The notes under the pieces were generated by a model. It saw nothing but the letters and a program-made list of their open reading frames with translations, was not told the DNA's origin and did not search any database. A DNA stretch of 16,097 bases from positions 1 to 16,097 of the forward strand of contig MNXO01000076.1 of the NCBI GenBank assembly GCA_001872995.1. The letters run 5' to 3'. Of the stretch, positions 8,164 through 16,097 are shown in pieces. How positions within the stretch are numbered: the first letter of the stretch is position 1; the number at the start of each line of letters is the position of its first letter. The translations under genes were made by a program, and so were the position numbers. The DNA is from Bacteroidetes bacterium CG2_30_32_10. GTDB taxonomy: Bacteria; Bacteroidota; Bacteroidia; Bacteroidales; CG2-30-32-10.

Positions 8164-10461
8164 ATGAACAATAAATTATTAGAAATCAACAATAAGTATA
8201 GAAAATATATTAGAAGATTTTGGATTACTTATGCCGTATTTTGTGGTGTTTTATTAAGCTTATTCATAATAATATCATACGGAATATTCGGTTCCACTCC
8301 TACGTCCACGTTTTTTATGCCGACTTTTGAAGAATTAGAAAACCCAAAAACCAATCTCGCTACTGAAGTATATTCTGCCGACCAAGTTCTGTTAGGAAAG
8401 TATTATTATGAAAATCGTTCTAACATTCATTTTTCCGATTTGGCTCCAAGCGTAGTTAATGCATTAGTTGCAACCGAAGATGAACGTTTTTTCGACCATT
8501 CGGGCATTGATGTCCGGAGTATTTTTAGGGTTTTAATGAAAAACTTGTTGGGTGGAGACCGAGGAGCTGGTGGTGGTAGTACTATTACTCAACAATTAGC
8601 CAAAAATCTCTTTCCCAGAGAGCCTAATCCTTCTGTGTTTAAAATGGTTTTTATTAAACTCAAAGAATGGATAACTGCCATCAAGTTAGAACACAACTAT
8701 ACTAAAGAAGAAATACTTGCAATGTATTTAAATACGGTTGATTTTGGGAGTCAATCTTTTGGTATTAAATCAGCAGCAAAAACATTTTTCAACAAAACGC
8801 CTGATAAGCTTAGCATCGAAGAATCTGCGATGCTTATTGGGATGTTGAAAGCTCCTACTTTTTATAGTCCTGCCCGCAATCCTGATAATGCACTAAAAAG
8901 AAGAGAAGTTGTTTTGTTTCAAATGGCTAAGTACGGCTATATTACTCAAGTGCAATACAATAAATTAAAAAATTCTCCTTTAAATATGAATGAATATCAC
9001 ATTCAAGACCAAAACACTGGTTTGGCAACCTATTTAAGAGAATATTTGCGTATGTATCTTAATGATTGGTGTACAAAAAATACTAAACCAGATGGAACTG
9101 CTTACAACATTTATAAAGATGGTTTGAGAATATATACAACCATTAATTCTAAAATGCAAAAATATGCTGAGGATGCAGTTACTGAATATTTGGGCACTTC
9201 TTTGCAACCTGAATTTTATAAACATTGGAAAGGTGTTAAAGGCGCTCCTTTTGATTGGAGTTTAACCAAAAAAGAAAAGGATAATATCATGGAAAGAGCG
9301 ATGAAGCTTTCCGATCGTTATAGTATGCTTGTTCAGCTTGGTTTCAATGAATCGCAAATAACAAAAAGTTTTAACACCCCCGTTAAAATGACTATTTTTT
9401 CATATAAAGGCGAAAAAGATACCATCATGACTCCAATGGATTCAATATTATATTACAAATATTTTCTCAGAACAGGCTTTATGTCTATGGAAACTCAAAC
9501 TGGATATGTGAGGGCTTATGTGGGTGATATCAATTATAAGTATTTTAAATATGACCATGTAACAATGAGCAAACGCCAAGTTGGTTCTACATTTAAACCA
9601 TTTTTATATACTTTAGTAATGCAAGAAGGTGAATTTACTCCTTGTTCTGAAGTGCCAAACATCCCTGTATCATTCGATATGCCTGATGGCACCAAATGGG
9701 AACCTAAAAATGCAGGGGATGCCAAAGAAGGTGAAATGGTATCGTTAAGTTGGGCTTTGGCTAATTCTGTAAATAATGTTTCTGCCTTTTTAATGAAAAG
9801 ATATTCACCACAAGCAGTTATTAAAATTGCTAAGAAAATGGGTATTACAAGTAATATCGAACCTGTTTATTCTATTTGTCTTGGTACTCCCGAAATTAGT
9901 CTTTACGAAATGGTTGGTGCTATGAATACCTTTGCTAATAAAGGTTTGTATATTGAACCTATTTTTATTACCCGCATTGAAGATAAAAATGGAAATATTC
10001 TAGAAACTTTTAAACCCAAAACAAACGAGGCTATTAGCGAAGCTACCGCTTATCTAATGATAAATTTGATGCGTGGTGTTGTTGAAAGTGGTACTGGTAA
10101 TAGAATTCGCTCTATATATAAACTAATGAACCCGATTGCTGGGAAAACTGGTACTACTCAAAACAATTCTGATGGATGGTTTATGGGAATTACGCCAAAT
10201 TTAGTTTCAGGTGTATGGGTTGGTGGCGAAGACCGGAGCATTCACTTTCGCTCTACGCTCTTAGGTCAAGGTGCTAATATGTCTTTGCCTATTTGGGCTA
10301 TTTATATGCTGAAAGTTTATGCCGACAAAAGCTTGGGATATTCTCCAAATGCTGATTTTGACCGTCCAAGAAAAGGATTACCTGCTGATTTTAATTGTGG
10401 TAATTATGATTCTAAAGTTAAACCAGACGACATTTTCAATAATGACGGGTATAATATGTAA
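8164..10461 (+). CDS. mrcA: Class A penicillin-binding protein (PBP1A-type transglycosylase/transpeptidase)
   Basis: A bifunctional peptidoglycan synthase that polymerises lipid II into glycan strands and cross-links the peptides; inner membrane, facing the periplasm. The 765-residue protein has a cytoplasmic basic start, one membrane segment (about 19-43, ending SYGIFG), then a GT51 domain with ATEDERFFDHSGID (catalytic E105), GGGSTITQQLAKN (136-148), KEWITAIKLEHNYTKEEIL and GMLKAPTFYSPARNP. The transpeptidase domain carries all three motifs: STFK with S475 and K478, SVN at 535-537 and KTGT at 661-664. Length is usual for the family. The symbol follows E. coli PBP1A; the exact paralogue (1A, 1B or 1C) is not settled by sequence alone, but the intact KTGT and the absence of a PBP1C C-terminal domain argue against PBP1C. 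pgi follows after 20 bp, so the two are probably co-transcribed. Confidence 0.95.
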   Translation: MNNKLLEINNKYRKYIRRFWITYAVFCGVLLSLFIIISYGIFGSTPTSTFFMPTFEELENPKTNLATEVYSADQVLLGKYYYENRSNIHFSDLAPSVVNALVATEDERFFDHSGIDVRSIFRVLMKNLLGGDRGAGGGSTITQQLAKNLFPREPNPSVFKMVFIKLKEWITAIKLEHNYTKEEILAMYLNTVDFGSQSFGIKSAAKTFFNKTPDKLSIEESAMLIGMLKAPTFYSPARNPDNALKRREVVLFQMAKYGYITQVQYNKLKNSPLNMNEYHIQDQNTGLATYLREYLRMYLNDWCTKNTKPDGTAYNIYKDGLRIYTTINSKMQKYAEDAVTEYLGTSLQPEFYKHWKGVKGAPFDWSLTKKEKDNIMERAMKLSDRYSMLVQLGFNESQITKSFNTPVKMTIFSYKGEKDTIMTPMDSILYYKYFLRTGFMSMETQTGYVRAYVGDINYKYFKYDHVTMSKRQVGSTFKPFLYTLVMQEGEFTPCSEVPNIPVSFDMPDGTKWEPKNAGDAKEGEMVSLSWALANSVNNVSAFLMKRYSPQAVIKIAKKMGITSNIEPVYSICLGTPEISLYEMVGAMNTFANKGLYIEPIFITRIEDKNGNILETFKPKTNEAISEATAYLMINLMRGVVESGTGNRIRSIYKLMNPIAGKTGTTQNNSDGWFMGITPNLVSGVWVGGEDRSIHFRSTLLGQGANMSLPIWAIYMLKVYADKSLGYSPNADFDRPRKGLPADFNCGNYDSKVKPDDIFNNDGYNM

Positions 10462-10481
10462 TAACTTTTAAATAAAAATAT

Positions 10482-11831
10482 ATGAATCCATTAACAATCA
10501 ATATTGATAGAATTTCGAAAACTGTTTCCAAAGCTGAAATTGATGCTTTTGAGCCTGAAATTAAAAAACATATTGAATCTTTATACCACAAAACTGGGAA
10601 AGGGAATGATTTTCTCGGTTGGCTTACTTTACTCTCTGAAATTGATAATGCACTGATTAAAAGAATTGAAAACGATGCTAATAGAATAAAAAAAAATGCT
10701 GAAATATTTATAGTTATTGGTATTGGCGGTTCTTATCTTGGTGCAAGGGCTGTTATTGATGCATTAAGTAACAATTTTTCTTCTATACTTTCTGTTTCAG
10801 AAAGGAAAGCTCCTTTAATTATATATGCTGGCAATAATATAAGCGAAGATTATTTAGCCGATTTATTAGAATTACTAGATAAAAAAGAATATGCTATTGC
10901 AGTTGTTTCAAAATCGGGTACTACCACTGAACCAGCTATTGCATTTAGAATTTTAAAACAACATATAGAAAAAAAATATGGGAAAGTTGCTGCCAAAGAT
11001 AGAATAATTGCCATTACTGATAAATCGAAAGGTGCTTTAAAAAAATTGGCTGACAAAGAAGGATATTCAACTTATACAATACCTGATAATGTGGGTGGTC
11101 GTTATTCTGTGTTAACACCGGTTGGGTTATTGCCTATTGCTGTTGCGGGTTTCGATATTTCTAAACTTATTGAAGGAGCAAAAGCAATGAAAAATCAAAC
11201 TTCAACTGCCATTCCTTTCAAAGAAAATCCTGCTGCTATTTATGCTGCTGCTCGTAATGCACTGTTAAAAAAAGGAAAATCTATTGAGGTATTGGCAAGT
11301 TTTACGCCTAATCTTCATTTTATTATTGAATGGTGGAAACAACTTTATGGTGAAAGCGAAGGAAAAGAAGGAAAAGGAATTTTTCCTGCTGGTGTTGATT
11401 ATACTTCAGACCTTCATTCAATGGGGCAATATTTGCAAGAAGGAAAACGTAATCTATTCGAAACGGTTATTTCTGTTGGAAAATCTAAAAAGGAACTTAG
11501 AATTCCTTTTGATACCGAAAATGCGGATGGTTTAAACTTTATTGCACAAAAGAAAATTAGCGAAGTAAATAAAATGGCTGAACTTGGTACCATGATTGCT
11601 CACGTTGACGGAGATTTGCCAAATATATTAATTTACATGGATGCTTTAAATGAAGAAAACATCGGACAATTAATTTATTTCTTCGAAATGGCTTGTGCTA
11701 TTAGCGGATATTTGCTTGGTGTAAATCCATTTGATCAACCTGGAGTTGAAGCATACAAAAATAATATGTTCGCTTTGCTTGGTAAACCAGGTTTTGAAAA
11801 AGAAACTGAAATTATAAGAAAACGTTTATAA
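10482..11831 (+). CDS. pgi: Glucose-6-phosphate isomerase
   Basis: Interconverts glucose 6-phosphate and fructose 6-phosphate in glycolysis and gluconeogenesis; cytosolic. The 449-residue length matches the shorter Bacillus-type PGI rather than the roughly 550-residue enterobacterial form. Visible motifs: IGIGGSYLGARA (79-90), the sugar-phosphate-binding VSKSGTTTEPA (142-152), GGRYSVLTPVGLLP (205-218), EWWKQLYGESEGKEGKG (283-299, with the catalytic-base glutamate at E291), SDLHSMGQYLQ (309-319, with the ring-opening H312) and the C-terminal signature NPFDQPGVEAYKNNM with K426. All the expected catalytic residues are therefore present. The ATG lies 20 bp after the PBP stop, with no terminator in the gap, and the next gene starts 20 bp after the pgi stop, which suggests one transcript across all three. 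Confidence 0.97.
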   Translation: MNPLTINIDRISKTVSKAEIDAFEPEIKKHIESLYHKTGKGNDFLGWLTLLSEIDNALIKRIENDANRIKKNAEIFIVIGIGGSYLGARAVIDALSNNFSSILSVSERKAPLIIYAGNNISEDYLADLLELLDKKEYAIAVVSKSGTTTEPAIAFRILKQHIEKKYGKVAAKDRIIAITDKSKGALKKLADKEGYSTYTIPDNVGGRYSVLTPVGLLPIAVAGFDISKLIEGAKAMKNQTSTAIPFKENPAAIYAAARNALLKKGKSIEVLASFTPNLHFIIEWWKQLYGESEGKEGKGIFPAGVDYTSDLHSMGQYLQEGKRNLFETVISVGKSKKELRIPFDTENADGLNFIAQKKISEVNKMAELGTMIAHVDGDLPNILIYMDALNEENIGQLIYFFEMACAISGYLLGVNPFDQPGVEAYKNNMFALLGKPGFEKETEIIRKRL

Positions 11832-11850
11832 TATTTAAAATCCTACCAAT

Positions 11851-13302
11851 ATGAAAAACCAACTCAAAATTTATGCAATAATCTTATTATTCTCATTTAA
11901 TTATTATGGAAAAGCACAAATAACACAAGACCTTAGAAATCTTGATTGGGCAAACAACAAAGGATATATGATTTATGGGCAAACAATAATCCCCATTTTT
12001 GGTCAAGTGTCAGATAATAAACTCACCGTATATGGTCCTCGCACCAATATTGCATATAAAAGCCTTTTTCAGCTAAATAACGATTTGAATGAACAAGCTA
12101 AAAAAGAAAACTGGGATTCTTTAAAATTAAATACCCAAATAAAGCAGTTAAACAAATCTGCAAAAGGAGGAAGAATCTATTTATATTTGGATAGAAAAAC
12201 AATGGATTTTGCGAACCTTAGGTATTTCTTTTCAATAGTTAGAGATATGAATGAAAAGGAAATATTTTCGATTAATTTTAAGCAAAACGAACCATATATC
12301 GCTCTTGGTGAGCGATATGCCAGCGAAGTAATTTATGATATTGACAAAGAAGTGCCCGATTCATTTTATGTTTATGTAAACGACAGGCAAACTGGCGAAT
12401 TATCAGACTTTAAGTTTAAAGTAATTACCATGCCTAAAGTCCAAAAATACATTTCATATTATAACAATAATAAGGTTTTTACGGAAGGTACGCTCGAAAT
12501 GGGATTAAAAACAGGCAAATGGACTAAATATCATCCAAACGGCAAAGTCGGAGTGATAGAAAACTATAATAATGGCAAATTAAATGGGCAAGTAATAGAA
12601 TATTTTGATGATGGTGCATTGGCGGCTGAGAAAGAATATAAAAATGGCTTGAGAAACGGAATTTGGAAACAGTATTATTATAAACTATGGATAGATGGCT
12701 ATTACAAAAACGACAAAAAAGATAGTATTTGGAATTATTATGATACTATTGGAAACATAACTGCAAAAGGGTCATATTTAAACGATTTAAAGAATGGAAA
12801 TTGGATTTATTATATTAACAATCATAAAGAATCTGAAGGAAATTATATTAATGATGTAGAAAATGGAGAATGGAAAATATTTGACACTGTAGGCATTGTT
12901 ATTGCAAAAGGAATGATAAACAAAGGAGAAGAAGTTCCCAATTCTTGGACTTATTACGACAATAAAAATAATAGTATTACGCTTGACACCACGATTTTGT
13001 TGGTTGTAGATACTATGCCACAATACAGAGAAGGGTTAGAAGGTGTAATGAGGTATATAAAAAACAATATGATTATGCCTACTACTAATTCTGGAGAAAA
13101 AGTGAGCGGAAAAATATTTGTCTCATTTGTTGTAGAACCCAATGGTACACTAAGCAATATTGTCTTGTTAAAAGGGCTTTCTACGGATATAGACAACGAA
13201 ATACTTCAAATTTTCAATAAAATGCCAAGGTGGATACCTGGTTTTCAAAACGGTCGTTTGGTTAGAGTAAAAGTAAATATGCCAATTAATATTGATATCT
13301 AA
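11851..13302 (+). CDS. Secreted MORN/YwqK-like repeat protein with TonB C-terminal domain
   Basis: A 483-residue exported protein of unknown role. Residues 1-23 form a signal peptide (lysine near the start, IYAIILLFSF core, cleavage likely near GKAQ), with no further membrane segment, so it is probably periplasmic or outer-membrane associated. Residues 24-200 are unrecognised. About 210-370 contain six or seven MORN-like repeats of roughly 22-23 residues, each of the form 'G.Y.nG...G.W.yY...G', for example LKTGKWTKYHPNGKV, GLRNGIWKQYY, DLKNGNWIYY and DVENGEWKIFD; the repeat at 281-302 is divergent. Residues about 386-481 form a TonB C-terminal domain: MPQYREGLEGVMRYIKNNM, GKIFVSFVVEPNGTLSNI, LQIFNKMPRWIPGFQNGR and VNMPINI. 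There is no proline-rich spacer or N-terminal TonB anchor, so it should not be a classical energy transducer. The 'YwqK antitoxin' label often given to such repeats is not supported by any toxin here. Confidence 0.83.
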   Translation: MKNQLKIYAIILLFSFNYYGKAQITQDLRNLDWANNKGYMIYGQTIIPIFGQVSDNKLTVYGPRTNIAYKSLFQLNNDLNEQAKKENWDSLKLNTQIKQLNKSAKGGRIYLYLDRKTMDFANLRYFFSIVRDMNEKEIFSINFKQNEPYIALGERYASEVIYDIDKEVPDSFYVYVNDRQTGELSDFKFKVITMPKVQKYISYYNNNKVFTEGTLEMGLKTGKWTKYHPNGKVGVIENYNNGKLNGQVIEYFDDGALAAEKEYKNGLRNGIWKQYYYKLWIDGYYKNDKKDSIWNYYDTIGNITAKGSYLNDLKNGNWIYYINNHKESEGNYINDVENGEWKIFDTVGIVIAKGMINKGEEVPNSWTYYDNKNNSITLDTTILLVVDTMPQYREGLEGVMRYIKNNMIMPTTNSGEKVSGKIFVSFVVEPNGTLSNIVLLKGLSTDIDNEILQIFNKMPRWIPGFQNGRLVRVKVNMPINIDI

Positions 13303-13378
13303 GATTATGAAAAGAAACTAAACTATTTTTATTTCTTTAAACTATGTATTTTAATAATTATTTAAAATAAACTAATTT

Positions 13379-15337
13379 TTGATTAACCACGATACCATAC
13401 AAAATATTATTGAAACTTCCAGAATAGAGGAAGTAGTGGGCGATTTTGTTGTGCTAAAGAAAAGAGGCGTTAATATGATTGGATTGTGTCCTTTTCATAA
13501 TGAAAAAACACCTTCTTTTACTGTTTCACCAGCCAAAGGAATTTATAAGTGTTTTGGTTGTGGCAAGGCTGGAAATTCTATCAATTTTATTATGGAACAC
13601 GAGCATTACTCGTATCCTGAAGCCCTCAAATATCTTGCTGGTAAATATAATATCGAAATTGAAGAAGAGGTACAAACTTCAGAACAGCTACAATCGCTGA
13701 ATGAAAAAGAAAGTTTATATAATATCAGTGCCTTTGCTCAAAAGTATTTTACCGAAAATCTATTTAATAGTGAGGAAGGGAAAGCTATTGGCTATACTTA
13801 TTTTAAAGAACGTGATTTTTCGGAAGAAACCATTAAAAAATTTCAACTAGGCTATTGCATTGACAAATGGGATGACTTTACTGCTTATGCACTTAAAAAT
13901 GGGTATAATCCAGAACCTCTTACCTTAACAGGTTTGACTATTAAGAAAGAAGAACAATATTTTGATAGATTTAGAGGAAGAGTAATGTTTCCCATTCATA
14001 ACTTATCTGGAAGAGTCATTGCTTTTGGTGGAAGAATTTTAAGTAGTGATAAATCTAAGGCTAAATATGTAAATTCACCCGAATCGGATATATATCATAA
14101 AAGTAATGTGCTTTATGGCTTACATTTAGCTAAAAATGCCATTATTTCTTCAAATAATTGTTATCTGGTGGAGGGATATACTGATGTTATTTCATTGCAC
14201 CAGGCTGGAGTGCAAAATGTAGTTGCTTCTTCTGGAACATCTCTAACTACTGAACAAATAAGACTTATAAAACGCTATACTCCCAACATTACTATTTTGT
14301 ATGATGGCGATGCTGCCGGAATTAAGGCTTCTTTTAGAGGCATTGATATGATTCTGGAAGAAGGAATGAATGTTAAAATTATTCTTTTTACCGATGGCGA
14401 AGACCCAGACTCCTTTGCTCGCAAAAATCGCCCTGATGATGTTCTGCATTTCATTAAAACAAATGCGGTAGACTTTATCAACTTTAAAACAAATCTATTG
14501 TTGCTCGAAGCTTCTTCCGACCCTATTAAAAAAGCTGAATTAATAAAAGAAATTATCCATACTATTGCTCTTATTCCCGAAGCTATTAACCGTTCAGTAT
14601 ATGTAAAAGAATGTAGTATTATGCTCAATATTCCTGAGCAAACGGTGATGAATGAACTTAACAAAACCAGAAGAAAAAAAAGTCAGCAAAAAACCCAACA
14701 GGAAGAATATAATCAAACCGAAACTGATGTAACTGAATACACGCATACCATTCAACCAGAAATGATATCTAATACTTGTGAATATCAAGAAAAAGAAATT
14801 ATTACTTTTTTGCTTAAATATGGTAATAATAAGATTGAATTAGATGCAACAAATGAAGATGATGAAATCATTCAAATTTTATATGAAGCTGCAAAATTTA
14901 TAATAATGGAAGTAAAGAGAGATAGCACGATACAGTTTGAAAATAAAATTTATGAATCTATTTTTCTGGATTTTGATTTTTACATTAACAAAAAAAATAT
15001 TATACCTGATGATACATACTTTGTTAATCACTCAAACGAGATGATTCAAATGACAAGTATTAATTTGCTCTCATTCCCATATATATATAGTAAAAACTGG
15101 GAAGATAAAAAAAAAATATACAGCACCACAGAAGAGACCAATTTAAAAGGAACTATTATTAAAGCTATTAATGCATTAAGGTTTAGAAAACTTTTATTGA
15201 TTATGGAAAATTTACAAGAAAAAATAAAAAATTCCACAAACTATGAGGAAAGTGAGGTGCACCAGAAACTTTATATTTTATTGTCTAAAGCAAGAAGTGA
15301 TTTAGCAATTTCATTAGGTGGGATAGTCGTTTTTTAA
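13379..15337 (+). CDS. dnaG: DNA primase
   Basis: Synthesises RNA primers for chromosome replication in partnership with the DnaB helicase. The 652-residue protein has a CHC2 zinc-binding domain with C37, H40, C58 and C61 (LCPFHNEKTPSF, then GIYKCFGCGKAGN). Next come the primase core with YFDRFRGRVMFPIHN (194-208) and GRVIAFGGRIL, and a TOPRIM metal site with LVEGYTDV (E265), ILYDGDAAG (D309, D311) and DGEDPDSF (339-346). The last 220 residues, after a basic and glutamine-rich linker (KTRRKKSQQKTQQ), are poorly conserved as usual for the helicase-binding region. The start is TTG at 13379: an in-frame TAA lies at 13373-13375, so no earlier start exists, and TTG yields the family-typical opening INHDTIQNIIETSRIEEVV. 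The 76-bp AT-rich gap upstream shows no clean TAnnTTTG box. Confidence 0.96.
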   Translation: MINHDTIQNIIETSRIEEVVGDFVVLKKRGVNMIGLCPFHNEKTPSFTVSPAKGIYKCFGCGKAGNSINFIMEHEHYSYPEALKYLAGKYNIEIEEEVQTSEQLQSLNEKESLYNISAFAQKYFTENLFNSEEGKAIGYTYFKERDFSEETIKKFQLGYCIDKWDDFTAYALKNGYNPEPLTLTGLTIKKEEQYFDRFRGRVMFPIHNLSGRVIAFGGRILSSDKSKAKYVNSPESDIYHKSNVLYGLHLAKNAIISSNNCYLVEGYTDVISLHQAGVQNVVASSGTSLTTEQIRLIKRYTPNITILYDGDAAGIKASFRGIDMILEEGMNVKIILFTDGEDPDSFARKNRPDDVLHFIKTNAVDFINFKTNLLLLEASSDPIKKAELIKEIIHTIALIPEAINRSVYVKECSIMLNIPEQTVMNELNKTRRKKSQQKTQQEEYNQTETDVTEYTHTIQPEMISNTCEYQEKEIITFLLKYGNNKIELDATNEDDEIIQILYEAAKFIIMEVKRDSTIQFENKIYESIFLDFDFYINKKNIIPDDTYFVNHSNEMIQMTSINLLSFPYIYSKNWEDKKKIYSTTEETNLKGTIIKAINALRFRKLLLIMENLQEKIKNSTNYEESEVHQKLYILLSKARSDLAISLGGIVVF

Positions 15338-15359
15338 TGATTCTGTTTTTTATCATTGT

Positions 15360-15602
15360 TTATATCTTCCCTTCGTGTAAATCCCATATTGGGAAACACA
15401 TTTCATAATCATTCCAAATTATATCTCCATATTCAATGGTGTAATTTTTAAACAATTCTAAATTAAGATATTTTTTTGCCATTCCATTTTTAGCATTATT
15501 TAGGAAATTACTAAAATCAATATCCTTCTCAATGCCATCTGAGAATGAAAATCTGATTTTATAATCATTAATATATTTTGCATTAATTATTGAAATTACC
15601 AT
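15360..15602 (-). CDS. DUF2442 family protein
   Basis: An 80-residue protein that I place in DUF2442 by its layout: a first half with VISIINAKYINDYKIRFSFSD and an IDFSNFL segment, then LFKNYTIEYGDIIWNDYEMCFP (50-71) and DLHEGKI at the end. This corresponds to the family pattern 'F..v.v..g.i.W.n...i.p..L'. Function is not established for the family. The ATG at 15600-15602 is 4 bp after the stop of the broken DUF4160 gene, so the two form a minus-strand pair, a combination I recall as common in bacterial accessory regions and sometimes suspected of being toxin-antitoxin-like. It converges on dnaG with a 22-bp gap. The frame is intact from ATG to TAA, unlike its partner's. Confidence 0.72.
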   Translation of the reverse strand: MVISIINAKYINDYKIRFSFSDGIEKDIDFSNFLNNAKNGMAKKYLNLELFKNYTIEYGDIIWNDYEMCFPIWDLHEGKI

Positions 15603-15606
15603 GGTA

Positions 15607-15909
15607 CTATATTTTTTTTGTTATTTTTTCAGGAGCAAACGCTTTATTAAAAACAAAATAATCTATCCATTTTCTAATTATATCATCTCTATAAAGTTCT
15701 ATCACCTTTTTAAACTTTTTTAAATTCTGAATATCCAAAGGTTCTTTGCCTGTTACCTCTTTTATAATTATTTCTATAAATTTTCCATTTTCAAAAATTA
15801 TTTACGCTTTACTTTTTTTCCCTTGATATTTGCCATGAATATGAATTGGTTCATGTTCATTAGAATAAAACAAAAATACTAATCCAAAATAATCATAGAG
15901 TTTAGGCAT
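15607..15909 (-). pseudogene. DUF4160 family gene interrupted by one in-frame stop
   Basis: From ATG at 15907-15909 the minus strand reads MPKLYDYFGLVFLFYSN, then EHEPIHIHGKYQGKKSKA and a TAA at 15802-15804 (codon 36). The same frame continues without a shift for 64 more codons: IIFENGKFIEIIIKEVTGKE, then PLDIQNLKKFKKVIELYRDD and IIRKWIDYFVFNKAF, ending at TAG 15607-15609. The first part has the DUF4160 hallmark (Y..YFG....fy.nEHeP.HiHgkYq), and the whole 100-codon span is about the family's size. A GAA-to-TAA or similar single substitution explains the break. There is no ATG after the stop to restart translation. Either the gene is recently inactivated or the stop is a sequence error. The spacing of 4 bp to DUF2442 keeps the paired layout. 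Confidence 0.8.
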
Positions 15910-16097
15910 AAAAAACATTCTTTTTACAAAGATACAAAATTTAAAAAAATATGTCAAATTTTCCAAAACAGCCCGCAAAGAATACTCTATCTCATTAGGA
16001 GGCAGAACGATTATTTAAAATTATAACTTTTTTTTGATTTAACTATTTATAATCCAATAAATTATTGTTGAATTAATTATTTTATAAAAATAGTTAA
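15910..16097. other. Gene-free AT-rich right edge with an imperfect inverted repeat
   Basis: Apart from the promoter at 15927-15958 I see no gene here. The last bases contain an inverted repeat: 16039-16052 (TTAACTATTTATAA) against 16082-16097 (TTATAAAAATAGTTAA), equal except for a 2-base bulge, with 29 bases between. It is almost pure A/T and has no T-run tail typical of a terminator. The right arm touches the window edge, so it may be part of something larger. Confidence 0.45.
15927..15958 (-). promoter_or_regulatory. Bacteroidota-type promoter for the DUF4160-DUF2442 pair
   Basis: On the minus strand a TTTG (complement of 15955-15958) is followed after 20 bp by TATCTTTG (complement of 15927-15934), a perfect TAnnTTTG box. 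The distance from the box to the DUF4160 ATG is 17 bp, giving a very short leader much like that of folK. It is one of the two best promoter matches in the window. Confidence 0.75.

Noticed and set aside
11851..13302. YwqK-type antitoxin of a toxin-antitoxin system
   Set aside because: The protein is large, carries a signal peptide and a TonB-C domain, and no toxin gene is adjacent; the label would come only from MORN-like repeats.
13312..13338. AAAGAAA / TTTCTTT inverted repeat before dnaG
   Set aside because: Low-complexity A/T-rich pairing that would form often by chance in this sequence.
13374..13381. Promoter -7 box at the dnaG start
   Set aside because: The sequence has three bases rather than two between TA and TTTG, and it overlaps the start codon.
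14275..14664. 129-codon minus-strand open frame inside dnaG
   Set aside because: Antisense to the conserved TOPRIM-coding region, with no recognisable motif; a shadow of dnaG codon usage.
15336..15357. Hairpin between dnaG and DUF2442 (AATGAT / ATCATT) as a terminator
   Set aside because: Only 6 bp of mostly A/T stem around a 10-base loop; too weak to call.

Overview
The window is AT-rich chromosomal DNA from a member of the Bacteroidota. Three things point there: a type IX secretion (T9SS) C-terminal sorting domain at the left edge, promoters of the Bacteroidota form (TTTG, about 19-20 bp, then TAnnTTTG) with little use of Shine-Dalgarno sites, and a TamB of the large Bacteroidota type. I cannot name a genus. 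Most of the content is housekeeping; nothing resembles a phage, transposon, CRISPR array or large defence island.

Layout. Bases 1-261 are the tail of a T9SS-exported protein, closed by a clear intrinsic terminator (281-311). A strong promoter (337-367) then drives folK (386-883) and a deoxynucleoside kinase (880-1515) that overlap by 4 bp. A tandem-domain VOC (glyoxalase/dioxygenase-fold) protein follows (1566-2627) and converges on tsaD (2633-3646, minus strand), the catalytic subunit for the tRNA t6A modification. Divergent from tsaD is a very long tamB (3678-8104). A plus-strand run follows: a class A penicillin-binding protein (8164-10461), pgi (10482-11831), a secreted MORN/YwqK-like protein with a TonB C-terminal domain (11851-13302) and dnaG primase (13379-15337). 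On the right, a minus-strand pair converges on dnaG: a DUF4160 gene broken by one in-frame stop (15607-15909) and an intact DUF2442 gene (15360-15602), both behind one good promoter (15927-15958). The last 188 bp hold no gene that I can see.

By function, the genes cover folate and dNTP precursor supply (folK, dNK), tRNA modification (tsaD), envelope construction (tamB, PBP1A, the TonB-C/MORN protein, the T9SS cargo), central sugar metabolism (pgi) and replication initiation (dnaG). The DUF4160/DUF2442 pair looks accessory.

The points most worth a second look are: (1) the tamB signal-anchor coding sequence is out of frame with its only good ATG, with the break exactly at an A6 run that reads as A AAA AAT; (2) the DUF4160 gene is interrupted by a single TAA while its promoter and DUF2442 partner look intact; (3) the MORN-repeat plus TonB-C architecture between pgi and dnaG; (4) the two-domain VOC protein with unequal metal-ligand sets.
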